A stretch of DNA of 39,203 nucleotides from Deltaproteobacteria bacterium (GTDB lineage Bacteria > Myxococcota_A > Polyangia > Polyangiales > Sandaracinaceae), in NCBI GenBank assembly GCA_017303575.1, contig JAFLCL010000052.1, positions 1-39,203 of the forward strand, given 5' to 3'. Position 1 is the first letter of the stretch. Each line of letters opens with the position of its first letter. Both the position numbers and the translations under genes were made by a program. Under the pieces are notes generated by a model. The model saw only the letters and a list, made by a program, of their open reading frames with translations, was not told the DNA's origin and did not search any database. Positions 6,573-14,744 of the stretch are shown one piece after another.

Positions 6573-8776
6573 GCGAGGGGACGTCCTCGACGACGCCGTC
6601 GGAGCCCGTCGCCTCTACACCGCTCGACGACACCTCCGCCTCGAACGACTGGCGCACCGAGATGGCGATCGGCCGCTCGAACGATCCGATGAGGACCGCG
6701 CCTGCGCCGCTGGTCTCGGACGAGCCGGATCTGCGCGTCGTCTCGATGACGTGGGAGCACGACTGGCTCGGCAACATGCAGTCATGGGACGACGACAACG
6801 CCGTCTTCTACGAGCGCTCGCTGGGCGAGATCGTGAACGGCGCCGACCTCCCGAGTGAAGCGCCCTCGCGTCGCACGGGCGCGCTCTACGTCGCCTCGAA
6901 CCTCCCCTCGACGCCCGTCACCGCCGACGACGGGGGCGAGAGACCGAGAAAGGGCTGTTTCTCGGGATCGAGTGTCGTACGGGGTTTGGGGGCAGCGCCC
7001 CCAACTCGCGGCGCCTGCGCCGCGGACCACGGGGTCGAAGTGCGCTACGGCGAGGACGGCAACGCCCTCGCCGTCACGGTGCACGGCCGCTGCGGCGATC
7101 CGGACGAGAACGAGATCCCGCTCGACTGCCGCTCCGGCGGCGGCCTCGGCGGCCTCGGCGGCCTCGGAGACGAGGAGAAGGGCGGGGGCACCGACGACCC
7201 CGAGGAGGCCGTGGACCTCTCGTGCGCGTACTCGTGCGCGACCGAGCAGCACTTCACGTACGCTTGGGATGAAGTGAACCGCATCGCCCACGCCCGCCGC
7301 CTCGACCGCGAAGACGGCGGCGACTGGGAGCTCGCCGTGGAGCAGCGCTACCTCTACGACGCGAGCAACCAGCGCACGGTGAAGACGACGACCTTCCGCG
7401 GCATCGAGAGCGGCACCGAGCGCTCAGCCCTCTACGTGTACCCCGGAGACTTCGAGCGCCGCGGCCTCGTGAAGAGCAGGAGCGGCACCACCTACGAGGC
7501 AGTCGCAGGAGACACGGAGACCCAATACGGCGTCGGAGGCGCCCGCATCGTGTGGCGCACGTCCGACCGCGACGAGACGCTGGACCGCGACCAGCGCATC
7601 ACGCTCTCCCTGACGGACCTCATCCAGTCGACGACGGCAGTGATCGACCTGGCGACAGGCGAGCTCGTGGAAGCCGGGAGCTACTACGCGAACGGCGCTA
7701 GGGAGACCTACCGGAGCAACGAGACGGAGACGGTCACCCCGGAAGTGAGCGGGTTCACCGGGAAGGAAGCCGATGAGGAAGTTGGACTGACCTACTTTGG
7801 ACATCGGTATCTCATGGCCCATCTCGGCAGGTGGACGTCACCGGATCCGCTACAGACTCACCAGGTTGATGGCGGGGAAGCGCTCAACGGCTATCACTAC
7901 GTGTCAGGGAACCTACTGCAGGCGCGTGACCCGCTCGGGCTGAAGAGCGCTTCGTCAGGCCCCATCACCAGTACGGGCTCAAAACAGATTGCACAGGCGC
8001 AGCAGGGAAACGTTGAAGCTCGCCTGGCGGCTGATGCCCGATTTGCCGCATTGCCGCGAGATGGGACAGTACGGGCTGCCGTTCTCCAACGAGCCCACCA
8101 AGGCGCCGACCTCGAGGAAATCCTGGCCGCGGCCACCTGGCGACCTGCTGGACCCCAATCCGGAGTGCGCATCACTCTTGCACGAGCCGATGACCTCCTG
8201 ACGGTGGTTCAAACGGCAATGGTCCTCGACCCGAATTTCCACGCCGCAGTCGTCGCGCAGGACGCAAACGGTGCGAACCCGATACAAATGGCGGTTCCAG
8301 ACGGTGCGCCTCGCGTCGCCGTAGACTCAGCGAGGGCGCTCGCGGGCGGCGCGCGGCAACGCGACTGGGGCTACCATACCGTCGACATTCGCGACGTTAT
8401 GGCGTTTGACTCGGCCACGGATCCAAATCGCGCCCGACCGAACGGGACCAGTCGCGAGCAGAACGTCGTACATTTCATGATCGAGGCGATAGCTGAGGTC
8501 CAAATCACGGGCGGCGGTCGACCCCCAAGGGGCACTCAGGCACAACAGGATGCCGCCCAGGCTATCTTTGACAGAGCTCACGCGGAAGGGATACGCGTCG
8601 AGAACATATTTAGGCGAGCTGTGGGCCAGCAGGGCGACCTCCTGCAGCGAATTTTCCCGAGGTCGCCCGGATGCGGCCAGGACGGCTTCTGCTCACGCAC
8701 CGGTCGGCTCGTCTATGAGGGATTCAGGGAAACTTGGCACCTCACAACCGGGGGTGATTTCAGGAGCGTAAATTGA
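6569..8776 (+). CDS. 5'-truncated RHS protein with unrecognised C-terminal toxin domain
   Basis: About 735 codons from a GTG at 6569; an in-frame ATG at 6662 is an alternative, and the true start is unclear because typical RHS proteins are far longer. RHS/YD-type text (YAWDEVNRI, YLYDASNQRTVKT) leads to the RHS core GLTYFGHRYL...GRWTSPDPL (about residues 406-428) and the boundary motif DPLGL (about 454-458). The remaining roughly 275 residues are a variable tail I do not recognise. It uses visibly more AT-rich codons than its neighbours, as expected of a swapped toxin tip. In known RHS systems the core shell encloses a C-terminal toxin released into competitor cells. The next gene overlaps the stop codon and is the candidate immunity gene. 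Near residues 120-155 a hairpin repeat sits in frame and interrupts the RHS-like text, so this may be an orphan or partly decayed cassette. Confidence 0.8.
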   Translation: MCEGTSSTTPSEPVASTPLDDTSASNDWRTEMAIGRSNDPMRTAPAPLVSDEPDLRVVSMTWEHDWLGNMQSWDDDNAVFYERSLGEIVNGADLPSEAPSRRTGALYVASNLPSTPVTADDGGERPRKGCFSGSSVVRGLGAAPPTRGACAADHGVEVRYGEDGNALAVTVHGRCGDPDENEIPLDCRSGGGLGGLGGLGDEEKGGGTDDPEEAVDLSCAYSCATEQHFTYAWDEVNRIAHARRLDREDGGDWELAVEQRYLYDASNQRTVKTTTFRGIESGTERSALYVYPGDFERRGLVKSRSGTTYEAVAGDTETQYGVGGARIVWRTSDRDETLDRDQRITLSLTDLIQSTTAVIDLATGELVEAGSYYANGARETYRSNETETVTPEVSGFTGKEADEEVGLTYFGHRYLMAHLGRWTSPDPLQTHQVDGGEALNGYHYVSGNLLQARDPLGLKSASSGPITSTGSKQIAQAQQGNVEARLAADARFAALPRDGTVRAAVLQRAHQGADLEEILAAATWRPAGPQSGVRITLARADDLLTVVQTAMVLDPNFHAAVVAQDANGANPIQMAVPDGAPRVAVDSARALAGGARQRDWGYHTVDIRDVMAFDSATDPNRARPNGTSREQNVVHFMIEAIAEVQITGGGRPPRGTQAQQDAAQAIFDRAHAEGIRVENIFRRAVGQQGDLLQRIFPRSPGCGQDGFCSRTGRLVYEGFRETWHLTTGGDFRSVN
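6986..7004. repeat. Hairpin repeat inside RHS frame
   Basis: Perfect 8-bp stem TTGGGGGC (6986-6993) and GCCCCCAA (6997-7004) with loop AGC, inside a low-complexity stretch of the RHS reading frame (translated GLGAAPPT). It looks like a small intergenic-type hairpin inserted in frame, not RHS sequence. Confidence 0.7.
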
Positions 8777-9198
8777 TGCGAATACTCCGAACAACACTGC
8801 TGCTCCTAGCGATTGCGGTGGCGAGCGCGCCGGCGGCGGCTGACGACGACGGCCGTCGCAGTGTCGTTGCGACGCTCCTTACCGTGCCCGCATATCTCGA
8901 GTGCGGCGGGACGCTGGGGTCCCATCGCGGTCTCGTTCACGCCCGGATCGAGTCTGGTGACGGTGCAGCGAGCACTGAGGTGCTGCTCTCATTCTTCTGC
9001 CCAACGACTCCGACCCGTGATAGCTCGATTGAGCAACAACGGCCGCGTCCGCGCCGCTACGCCGGTCTATGGCCGGGCGATCGCCTGAGGGCTCAGATCA
9101 GCCCCTGCACAAGAGCGCGGTCGACCTTCGGTTCGCGGAGCCTTCCCACAGGTCTCGTCGTGATGTGCGTCGACGATTTCGAGCGGATCCAGCAGTAG
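8776..9198 (+). CDS. Small exported protein, candidate immunity partner of RHS tail
   Basis: 140 residues. Its ATG (8776) shares an A with the RHS stop (TGATG), so translation is probably coupled. The N-terminus MRILRTTLLLLAIAVASAPA followed by AADDD looks like a Sec signal peptide cleaved by signal peptidase I. The mature part has four Cys (LECGG, FFCP, SPC, VMC), compatible with disulfides outside the cytoplasm. No domain recognised. A small gene directly after an RHS tail is by family precedent usually the immunity gene; export here would imply the toxin acts in the periplasm (inference). Its base use resembles the toxin tail. Confidence 0.7.
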   Translation: MRILRTTLLLLAIAVASAPAAADDDGRRSVVATLLTVPAYLECGGTLGSHRGLVHARIESGDGAASTEVLLSFFCPTTPTRDSSIEQQRPRPRRYAGLWPGDRLRAQISPCTRARSTFGSRSLPTGLVVMCVDDFERIQQ

Positions 9199-9231
9199 CC
9201 GACCGCGCAAGTCTCTGAGCGCTTCGCGCAT

Positions 9232-9338
9232 GGGATCACTCCACGGAGGTGCAACCCGTGGAGAACACTAGCGCTTCTGGGGGGTGGTGCTTTGACGCGA
9301 TGCTGAGTTCGTTGGGATTTCCCGCGCTCGCCTCATGG
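9232..9338 (+). repeat. Dispersed ~100-bp repeat, copy R4
   Basis: Diverged copy beyond the RHS/partner pair: GTGGAGAACACTAGCGC, GGTGCTTTGACGCGATGCTG, then GTTCGTTGGGATTTCCC. Same orientation as R1-R3, so the RHS module is bracketed by direct repeats. A 6-bp inverted repeat CCACGG/CCGTGG lies at 9241-9261. Confidence 0.8.
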
Positions 9339-9619
9339 TGCTTGGGCCACACAACCTCGCGCACGTAGGCGCGATGCTGACGAAGACGAACGCGGCGAGC
9401 CGGACGTGGACGTACTCGCCGACGCCGTCAGAGTCCGTCTCGTCTACGCCGCTCGGCAACGTGACGATCTCGGCACGCACGGCCTGCGGTCTTCCGGGCG
9501 CGACGACGCTGCCCGGTGGCGCGACGACGGGCGTCACGCATGACGGCCTCGCGCGGGCCGACGAGAGCTCGCGGTTCCTGCTGACCCGCACCGATGGGTC
9601 AGGCCGTTCCCAGCGTTGA
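9335..9619 (+). pseudogene. Decayed RHS-like fragment
   Basis: 94 codons following R4. The text SPTPSESVSSTPLGN matches, in position after the repeat and in sequence, SSTTPSEPVASTPLDD at the start of the truncated RHS frame after R3. Later GATTGVTHDGLARAD resembles RHS/YD repeats. No complete domain. It is best read as a remnant of a second RHS copy, so not a functional gene. Moderate confidence because the match is short. Confidence 0.5.
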
Positions 9620-9754
9620 CACGGCTCGATCGAACGATCAACGAGGGCGATCCGCAGTGGGCCGCGCCAGAGCTCACGGAGACGTCCTCGTGTCGGGGCT
9701 TTGGGCGCACCCCCACTTGGGAAGGCGCGAGGCTCACGTGCGCAGCTCGGTCGT

Positions 9755-9880
9755 GTCGACGAGACGGTCGTCGTGCTCGCGGCGGGGGACGAGCCCCCGC
9801 CGTACACCCACACGGAGACTCACGGCGTTTGCATCGCCGACGTCGGGACGGTCCTGCGTCGATGCCTCGTGGTGTTCCCT
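9755..9880 (+). repeat. Composite repeat A1 with truncated B0
   Basis: Starts GTCGACGAGAC. It contains the perfect hairpin GGCGGGGG-ACGAG-CCCCCGCC (9781-9801), followed by TCGCCGAC...GGGACGGTCCTGCGTCG (9834 onward). The unit breaks off at about 9880, just before the R5 repeat. Nothing recognisable was seen between 9620 and 9754. Confidence 0.85.
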
Positions 9881-9884
9881 TCGC

Positions 9885-9947
9885 TCACGGGGTCATTACA
9901 AGGGGTCCAACCCAGCGAGAACACGGGCCTTCTGGGAGTGCTTCACG
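9885..9947 (+). repeat. Dispersed repeat, truncated copy R5
   Basis: CACGGGGTCATTACAAGGGG, then GTCCAACCCAGCGAGAACAC and GGGAGTGCTTCACGCG. It is the first two thirds of the R1-R4 repeat, lying between a broken and an intact copy of the second repeat family. Confidence 0.8.
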
Positions 9948-9950
9948 CGT

Positions 9951-10116
9951 TCGCCGACCTCGGGACGGTCCTGCGTCGTTGCATTGTCGTGTTCCCCACG
10001 AAAACGAAGCGATCGTGGATGTCGCGCGATCGGCGTTGCCTCTCGGGCTGCGAAGAGCCGACCAACGTGGGCGCTTCGCGATATCGAACGATCGAGGACC
10101 GTCCCCTTTTCGCGCG
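9951..10116 (+). repeat. Repeat B1 (~166 bp)
   Basis: Starts TCGCCGACCTCGGGACGG and ends GACCGTCCCCTTTTCGCGCG. It matches B2 (10204-10370) along its whole length with scattered differences. Not recognised as coding in any frame. Confidence 0.88.
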
Positions 10117-10123
10117 GACGCGG

Positions 10124-10370
10124 GTCGACGAGACGCTCGTCGTGCTCGCGGCGGGGGACGAGCCCCCGCCCTACAGCCACACGGAGAGTCACGTCGCTCG
10201 GCATCGCCGACCTCGGGACGGTCCTGCGTCGTTGCATCGTGGTGCTCCCCCACGAGAACGAGGCGATCGTGGGTGTCGCGCGATCGGAGTTGCCTCTCGG
10301 GCTGCGAAGAGCCGACAAACGTGGGCGTATCGCGATATCGAACTATCGAGGACCGTCCCCTTTTCGGGCG
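10124..10370 (+). repeat. Repeat A2 + B2
   Basis: Second intact composite unit: the GTCGACGAGAC start, a second exact hairpin GGCGGGGG-ACGAG-CCCCCGCC (10150-10170), then B2 (10204-10370). B1 to B2 spacing is 253 bp. Between 10371 and the NRPS start I see only non-repetitive sequence; the NRPS promoter must lie in or after these repeats. Confidence 0.88.
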
Positions 10371-10533
10371 CGTCAGCGTTCGCCCCGTCCGTCCCGAGGT
10401 GACCGTCTCGAGGAGCTCCGACCTGGCATCTGGGGACCGAGCGCGGCGCCTCTTCTCGGGAGGTAGGGTTCTCCGGCCCTCCGTTTTCGTGGATCGCAGC
10501 GGCTTCCATCGCGTACCGTCCGCCCGGGGTTTC

Positions 10534-13500
10534 GTGGACCAGTCGTCGATCAAGCCCGAGCAGCCGCACAGTCGGCTCGACGTGTTTCGCCCGACGGCGA
10601 CGCAGGCCGGCATGGTCGTCAATGCGCTGCGCGATCCCTCGCGCGGCGTGGAGCTCGAGCAGCTGGTGGTGGAGCTCGACACGCCGCTCGCGTTCGCGCG
10701 GGTGACCGAGGCGTTCGCGTTGGTGCACGCGCGCCACACCGTGCTCCACAGCCGGTTCCGCTGGGAGGGCGCGGACGCAGACGGGGCGCTGTTGCAGGAG
10801 ATCGTGCGCGACGTCCCGCTCGAGGCCCGCTTCGACGCGCTCTCCGCCGAGCTCTCGCTCGCCCGCTGGCTCGAGATCGATCGGGCGCGAGGCTTCGATG
10901 CGGCGAGGCCACCGCTGCACCGCGTGGCGCTGCTCGCGCGCGGCACCTGCGAGCCCGAGCACGGCGACGTGATCGTCTGGAGCTTCCACCACGCCCTCCT
11001 CGATGGCCGTTCGTACCGGCGCGTGCTCGAGGAGGTGCTCGATCGGCTCGACGGGGTCGAGACGCGCACGCCCGAGGGGCCATCGTTCGGCGACTACTGT
11101 CGGGTGATCGCTTCGACCGATCGCGCCGCGAGCCATGCCTACTTCGCGAAGAAGCTCGAGGGCGCCGCGAGCACGCCGCTGCCGATCGCGCGCGACACGG
11201 GGGCCGCGCGCACGCCCACCGAGACCACGCTGCACCTTGAGGACCTCGGTGCCGCGATCGCAGGCGCAGAGCGTACGGGCGTGTCAGTCGCCAATGTCAT
11301 CCAGGCCGCGTGGGCCTGGGTGCTCGCGCGTCGTGCCCGCGTGGGCGATGTCGTCTTCGCGACGACACGCTCGGGGCGGCTGCCCTCGATCGATCGTGTC
11401 GAGGAGATCATCGGCTGCCTCGTCGACACGCTGCCGCTGCGCATCCGCGTCGAGCAGCGTGAAGGCGCCGCGAGCCTGCTGTCGCACGTGTTCGCCGAGA
11501 ACCGCGCGCTGCGCGCCCACGATCACACGCCGCTCACCGACGTGATCGCGAGCGCGGGCGTGACGCTCGGCTCGCTCGTCGTCATCGAGCGCTACGACCT
11601 CGAGGCGAGCATGCGGGCACGGAGCCCGCGCGACGCGACGCGACGCTTCACGCTGCACGAGCGCAGCGACTTCCCGCTCGTGCTCGCCGCCTACCAAGAC
11701 GGTGTGGGCCTGCGCTTGGTGCTCGAGCACGACGCGCACGCGCTCTCTGCGCCCGACGCGCGCTTGGTGCTCGAGCACGTCGCCGCAGCGATCGAGGTGC
11801 TCGGACGCGCCGCGCGCGACGACGATCGGCGTCCGCTCGCGGAGCTCGCGATCCTCGCGCCGGGAGAGGCGGAGCGTGTGGCGGGCTGGGCGCGCGGCCC
11901 CTTCGCCGATCGCGACGCGCTGCCCGAGACGGGCTCGATCGTCGAGCGCTTCACGTCGATCGGGCGCGGCCGTCGCGACGAGATCGCGCTGCGTGATGGC
12001 CGAGGCACCGAGATCGGACGACGTGAGCTGCTCGAGCGCGCGCGCCGTCTCGCGGCGGCGATCCAGGGTGCGGGCGCGCACGAGCAAGAGATCGTCTTCG
12101 TCCTCCTTCCGCGCTCGATCCACTGGGTGGCCGCGCTGTGGGGGAGTTGGATCGCAGAGGGCGTGTACGTGCCGCTCGATCCGAGCTGGCCCGAGGAGCG
12201 CCTCCGAGCAGTGCACGACGACGTGCTCGAGAGCGGCGCCGCGCGTCAGCCCGTGGTCATCACCGATCACGGCACGCGCGAGCTCGCACGCCGCGCGCTC
12301 CTCCGCGCGAAGGTGATCGACGTCGACGAGGCGTGGGATCATCCGCTGCCGCTCGGGAGCTCCGAGAGCGCGACGCTCGAGCTCGAGGCCGCGGGCGTGC
12401 CGCGTGAGCCGCTCGCGTACCTCCTCTACACGTCGGGCACGACCGGCCGTCCCAAGGGCGCGCGCCTCACGCACCGCGCGCTCGCGGCGCACGTGGAGGG
12501 AGCGATCGCGCACTACGGCCTGCTCGCCAGCGATCGCGTGCTGCAGTTCACGTCGCTCGGCTTCGACGTGTCGATCGAGGAGGTCGTACCCACGCTGGTC
12601 GCGGGTGCGCGCGTGGTGCTTCGCTCCGACGAGATCGCGCACGACCTCGACGCGTTCGTGCGCGAGATCGCGCACGCCGGCGTGACGGTGCTCAACCTTC
12701 CGTCGGCGTTCCTCCACGAGCTGCTCGTTCACCTCGAGCGACGCGGCGTCGATCTGCCGCACACCGTGCGGCTCGTGATCGTCGGCGGGGAGCGTCCTTC
12801 GCCCGAGAGCTGGGCGCGCCTCTGGTCGTCCGTCGAGCGCGCGGAGGGACGCGGCCGTGCGCCGCTCCGCTTCGTGAATGGCTACGGGCCGACGGAGGTC
12901 ACGATCACCTCCGTGGTGTGCGACGTGCGCGCGGCGGGTGTCCCGCCCGATGGCCGAACCGAGCTGCCGATCGGTCGCCCCTTCGGCAGCTGTCGCGCGT
13001 ACGTCGTGCGCTCGCTCGATGCGCCGACGCGTGTACGCAAGCCGGAGGGCGATGCGCCCATCACGCCCGCGCTCGCCTCGATCGAAGAGCCGGGAGAGCT
13101 GTGGCTCGCGGGCCCGCAGGTCGCGAGCGGCTACCTCGCGCGGCCCGAGGCGACGGCGGCGGCGTTCGTGCCCGATCCCTTCGCACACCCGAGCGACGTG
13201 CACCGCATCGCCTACCGAACGGGCGATCTCGTGAAGCTCGGTCGACGCGGCGAGCTGGTGTTCCTCGGCCGCATCGATCGACAGATCAAGCTCCGCGGTC
13301 ATCGCATCGAGCCAGCGGAGATCGAGAGCGCGATCCTCGCGCAGCGCAGCGTGCGCGATGCGGTGGTGGTGCTCGCAGGCGAGGCCGAGGCGCGGGCCCT
13401 CGTGGCGTTCGTGACCTCGGTCGGCCCGCCGATCGATCTCGACGCGCTCCGCAGCGCCGTCGCCAAGCGGCTCACGGCGGTGATGGTCCCCTCGCGCTTC

Positions 13501-14652
13501 GTCGCGCTCGCCGAGCTACCGCTCGCGCCCACGGGCAAGATCGATCGAGACGAGCTCGTCGTGCGCGCCGACCGTGTGCTCCGCGAGGTCACGCCACGCT
13601 CGGCCGACGAGCCGCGCAACGATCTCGAGGCGTGGCTGAGGCCCGTGTTCGCGCAGGTGCTCGGCCGCGACGACGTCGACCTCGAGCAGAGCTTCTTCGA
13701 GATGGGTGGCCACTCGCTCCTCGCGATCCGCTTGCTCGCGCGGCTCACGAGCGAGCGTCCCGATCTCTCGCTCTCGCTCGCCACGCTGTTCACGCACCCG
13801 AGCGTCCGCGGCCTCGCGGAGGCCTTGTCGAGCGCGAGCGCCGAGGCACCGACGCTCGTGCGCCTCAACCCGCGTCGCGCCGAGGTCGAGGGCGAGGTGC
13901 CGCTCTTCTGCGTGTGCGGCGTGCAGCTCTACGGGCCCTTGGCGCGCGCCATGGAGAGCGACCGACCCGTGTACGGCGCGTTCCTCCCGATCGAGACCGA
14001 GGCGATGCGTGGTGACGGCCCAGTGCTCGACGTCGTCACGATGGCGCGCGAGTACGTCGCGCTGATCCGGCGTGCACAGCCGCGTGGCCCCTACCTGCTC
14101 GGCGGCGTCTCGTTCGGCGGCATCCTCGCGTACGAGATGGCGCAGGCGCTCACCGCGCGCGGCGAAGAGGTGCGCATGCTCGCGCTCTTCGACACGATCC
14201 TCCCGCGCGGGCTCGAGCAGCGCGCGTGGACCGATCGTGCGCGCGCGGGCCTGGGCAAGCTGCGTCAGGGATCGGACGCGCTGCTCTCGGTGGTGCGCAA
14301 GCGTGCGGCGAAGATCGAGGCGCAGGTGCGACGCCTGACGGGCGAGCATGCGAGCGTCGAGGAAGGCGGAGACGTCGTCGCGCTGCGCGATGGCGTGCTC
14401 AAGGCGGCCGCCGAGGCGTACGACGCCGTCATCGCTCCCTATCCCGGTCGCGTCGTGATCTTCCGTGCGCGCGAGGGGCTCGGCGACGGCGGCGAGCGTG
14501 TGCGCTGGGACATGGGGTGGACAGGCCTCGTGCGCGCCGACACGCCCGTGCACGGCGTCTCGGGCGATCACCTCGGCATCCTGCGCGAGCCGGGCGTGGG
14601 TGAGATCGCACGCACGCTGCGGAGCGCGCTCGCACGCGAGACGTCGCGCTGA
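10534..14652 (+). CDS. Single-module nonribosomal peptide synthetase, C-A-T-TE
   Basis: 1372 residues from the GTG at 10534, chosen because the condensation fold begins just after it (DVFRPTATQAGMVV); a GTG at 10489 is an alternative. Condensation domain with HHALLDG (152-158). Adenylation domain from about 470 with YTSGTTGRPKG (632-642), NGYGPTE, the YRTGDLVK region and PTGK. Thiolation domain GGHSLL with carrier Ser1061. Thioesterase with GVSFGG (Ser1193), Asp1220 and GDH His1346. All catalytic residues look intact. Aligning the A domain by eye to GrsA gives pocket residues D-V-E-N-I-G-G-I-T-K; I do not recognise this code, although E and N at positions 3-4 recall hydroxyornithine pockets. 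The product is probably an acylated or otherwise capped amino acid. The carrier Ser needs a phosphopantetheinyl transferase encoded elsewhere. No tailoring enzyme is adjacent; envelope proteins and a TonB receptor follow. Confidence 0.93.
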   Translation: MDQSSIKPEQPHSRLDVFRPTATQAGMVVNALRDPSRGVELEQLVVELDTPLAFARVTEAFALVHARHTVLHSRFRWEGADADGALLQEIVRDVPLEARFDALSAELSLARWLEIDRARGFDAARPPLHRVALLARGTCEPEHGDVIVWSFHHALLDGRSYRRVLEEVLDRLDGVETRTPEGPSFGDYCRVIASTDRAASHAYFAKKLEGAASTPLPIARDTGAARTPTETTLHLEDLGAAIAGAERTGVSVANVIQAAWAWVLARRARVGDVVFATTRSGRLPSIDRVEEIIGCLVDTLPLRIRVEQREGAASLLSHVFAENRALRAHDHTPLTDVIASAGVTLGSLVVIERYDLEASMRARSPRDATRRFTLHERSDFPLVLAAYQDGVGLRLVLEHDAHALSAPDARLVLEHVAAAIEVLGRAARDDDRRPLAELAILAPGEAERVAGWARGPFADRDALPETGSIVERFTSIGRGRRDEIALRDGRGTEIGRRELLERARRLAAAIQGAGAHEQEIVFVLLPRSIHWVAALWGSWIAEGVYVPLDPSWPEERLRAVHDDVLESGAARQPVVITDHGTRELARRALLRAKVIDVDEAWDHPLPLGSSESATLELEAAGVPREPLAYLLYTSGTTGRPKGARLTHRALAAHVEGAIAHYGLLASDRVLQFTSLGFDVSIEEVVPTLVAGARVVLRSDEIAHDLDAFVREIAHAGVTVLNLPSAFLHELLVHLERRGVDLPHTVRLVIVGGERPSPESWARLWSSVERAEGRGRAPLRFVNGYGPTEVTITSVVCDVRAAGVPPDGRTELPIGRPFGSCRAYVVRSLDAPTRVRKPEGDAPITPALASIEEPGELWLAGPQVASGYLARPEATAAAFVPDPFAHPSDVHRIAYRTGDLVKLGRRGELVFLGRIDRQIKLRGHRIEPAEIESAILAQRSVRDAVVVLAGEAEARALVAFVTSVGPPIDLDALRSAVAKRLTAVMVPSRFVALAELPLAPTGKIDRDELVVRADRVLREVTPRSADEPRNDLEAWLRPVFAQVLGRDDVDLEQSFFEMGGHSLLAIRLLARLTSERPDLSLSLATLFTHPSVRGLAEALSSASAEAPTLVRLNPRRAEVEGEVPLFCVCGVQLYGPLARAMESDRPVYGAFLPIETEAMRGDGPVLDVVTMAREYVALIRRAQPRGPYLLGGVSFGGILAYEMAQALTARGEEVRMLALFDTILPRGLEQRAWTDRARAGLGKLRQGSDALLSVVRKRAAKIEAQVRRLTGEHASVEEGGDVVALRDGVLKAAAEAYDAVIAPYPGRVVIFRAREGLGDGGERVRWDMGWTGLVRADTPVHGVSGDHLGILREPGVGEIARTLRSALARETSR

Positions 14653-14744
14653 ACCGAGAGACGCGATCGAGCGTGGGGCCCGAGCGATGCGCGAGGCCGC
14701 GCGCGCGCCTCCGATCGCAGCGAACCAGCTAGCATCGCGCAGTG

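Noticed and set aside
8440..8540. Possible zinc-protease motif in the RHS tail (VVHFMIEAIAE)
   Set aside because: The order is HxxxE, not HExxH, so a metallopeptidase cannot be supported from this motif.
9620..9754. Possible small gene between the decayed RHS fragment and repeat A1
   Set aside because: No start with a plausible RBS and no recognisable protein text in any frame.
9616..10533. Upstream extension of the NRPS frame into the repeat region
   Set aside because: The frame is open but encodes repeat-derived low-complexity text; the condensation domain begins only after about 10570.
11284..13302. 672-codon minus-strand frame inside the NRPS
   Set aside because: Translation is Arg-rich with no domain, while the plus strand holds complete NRPS motifs.
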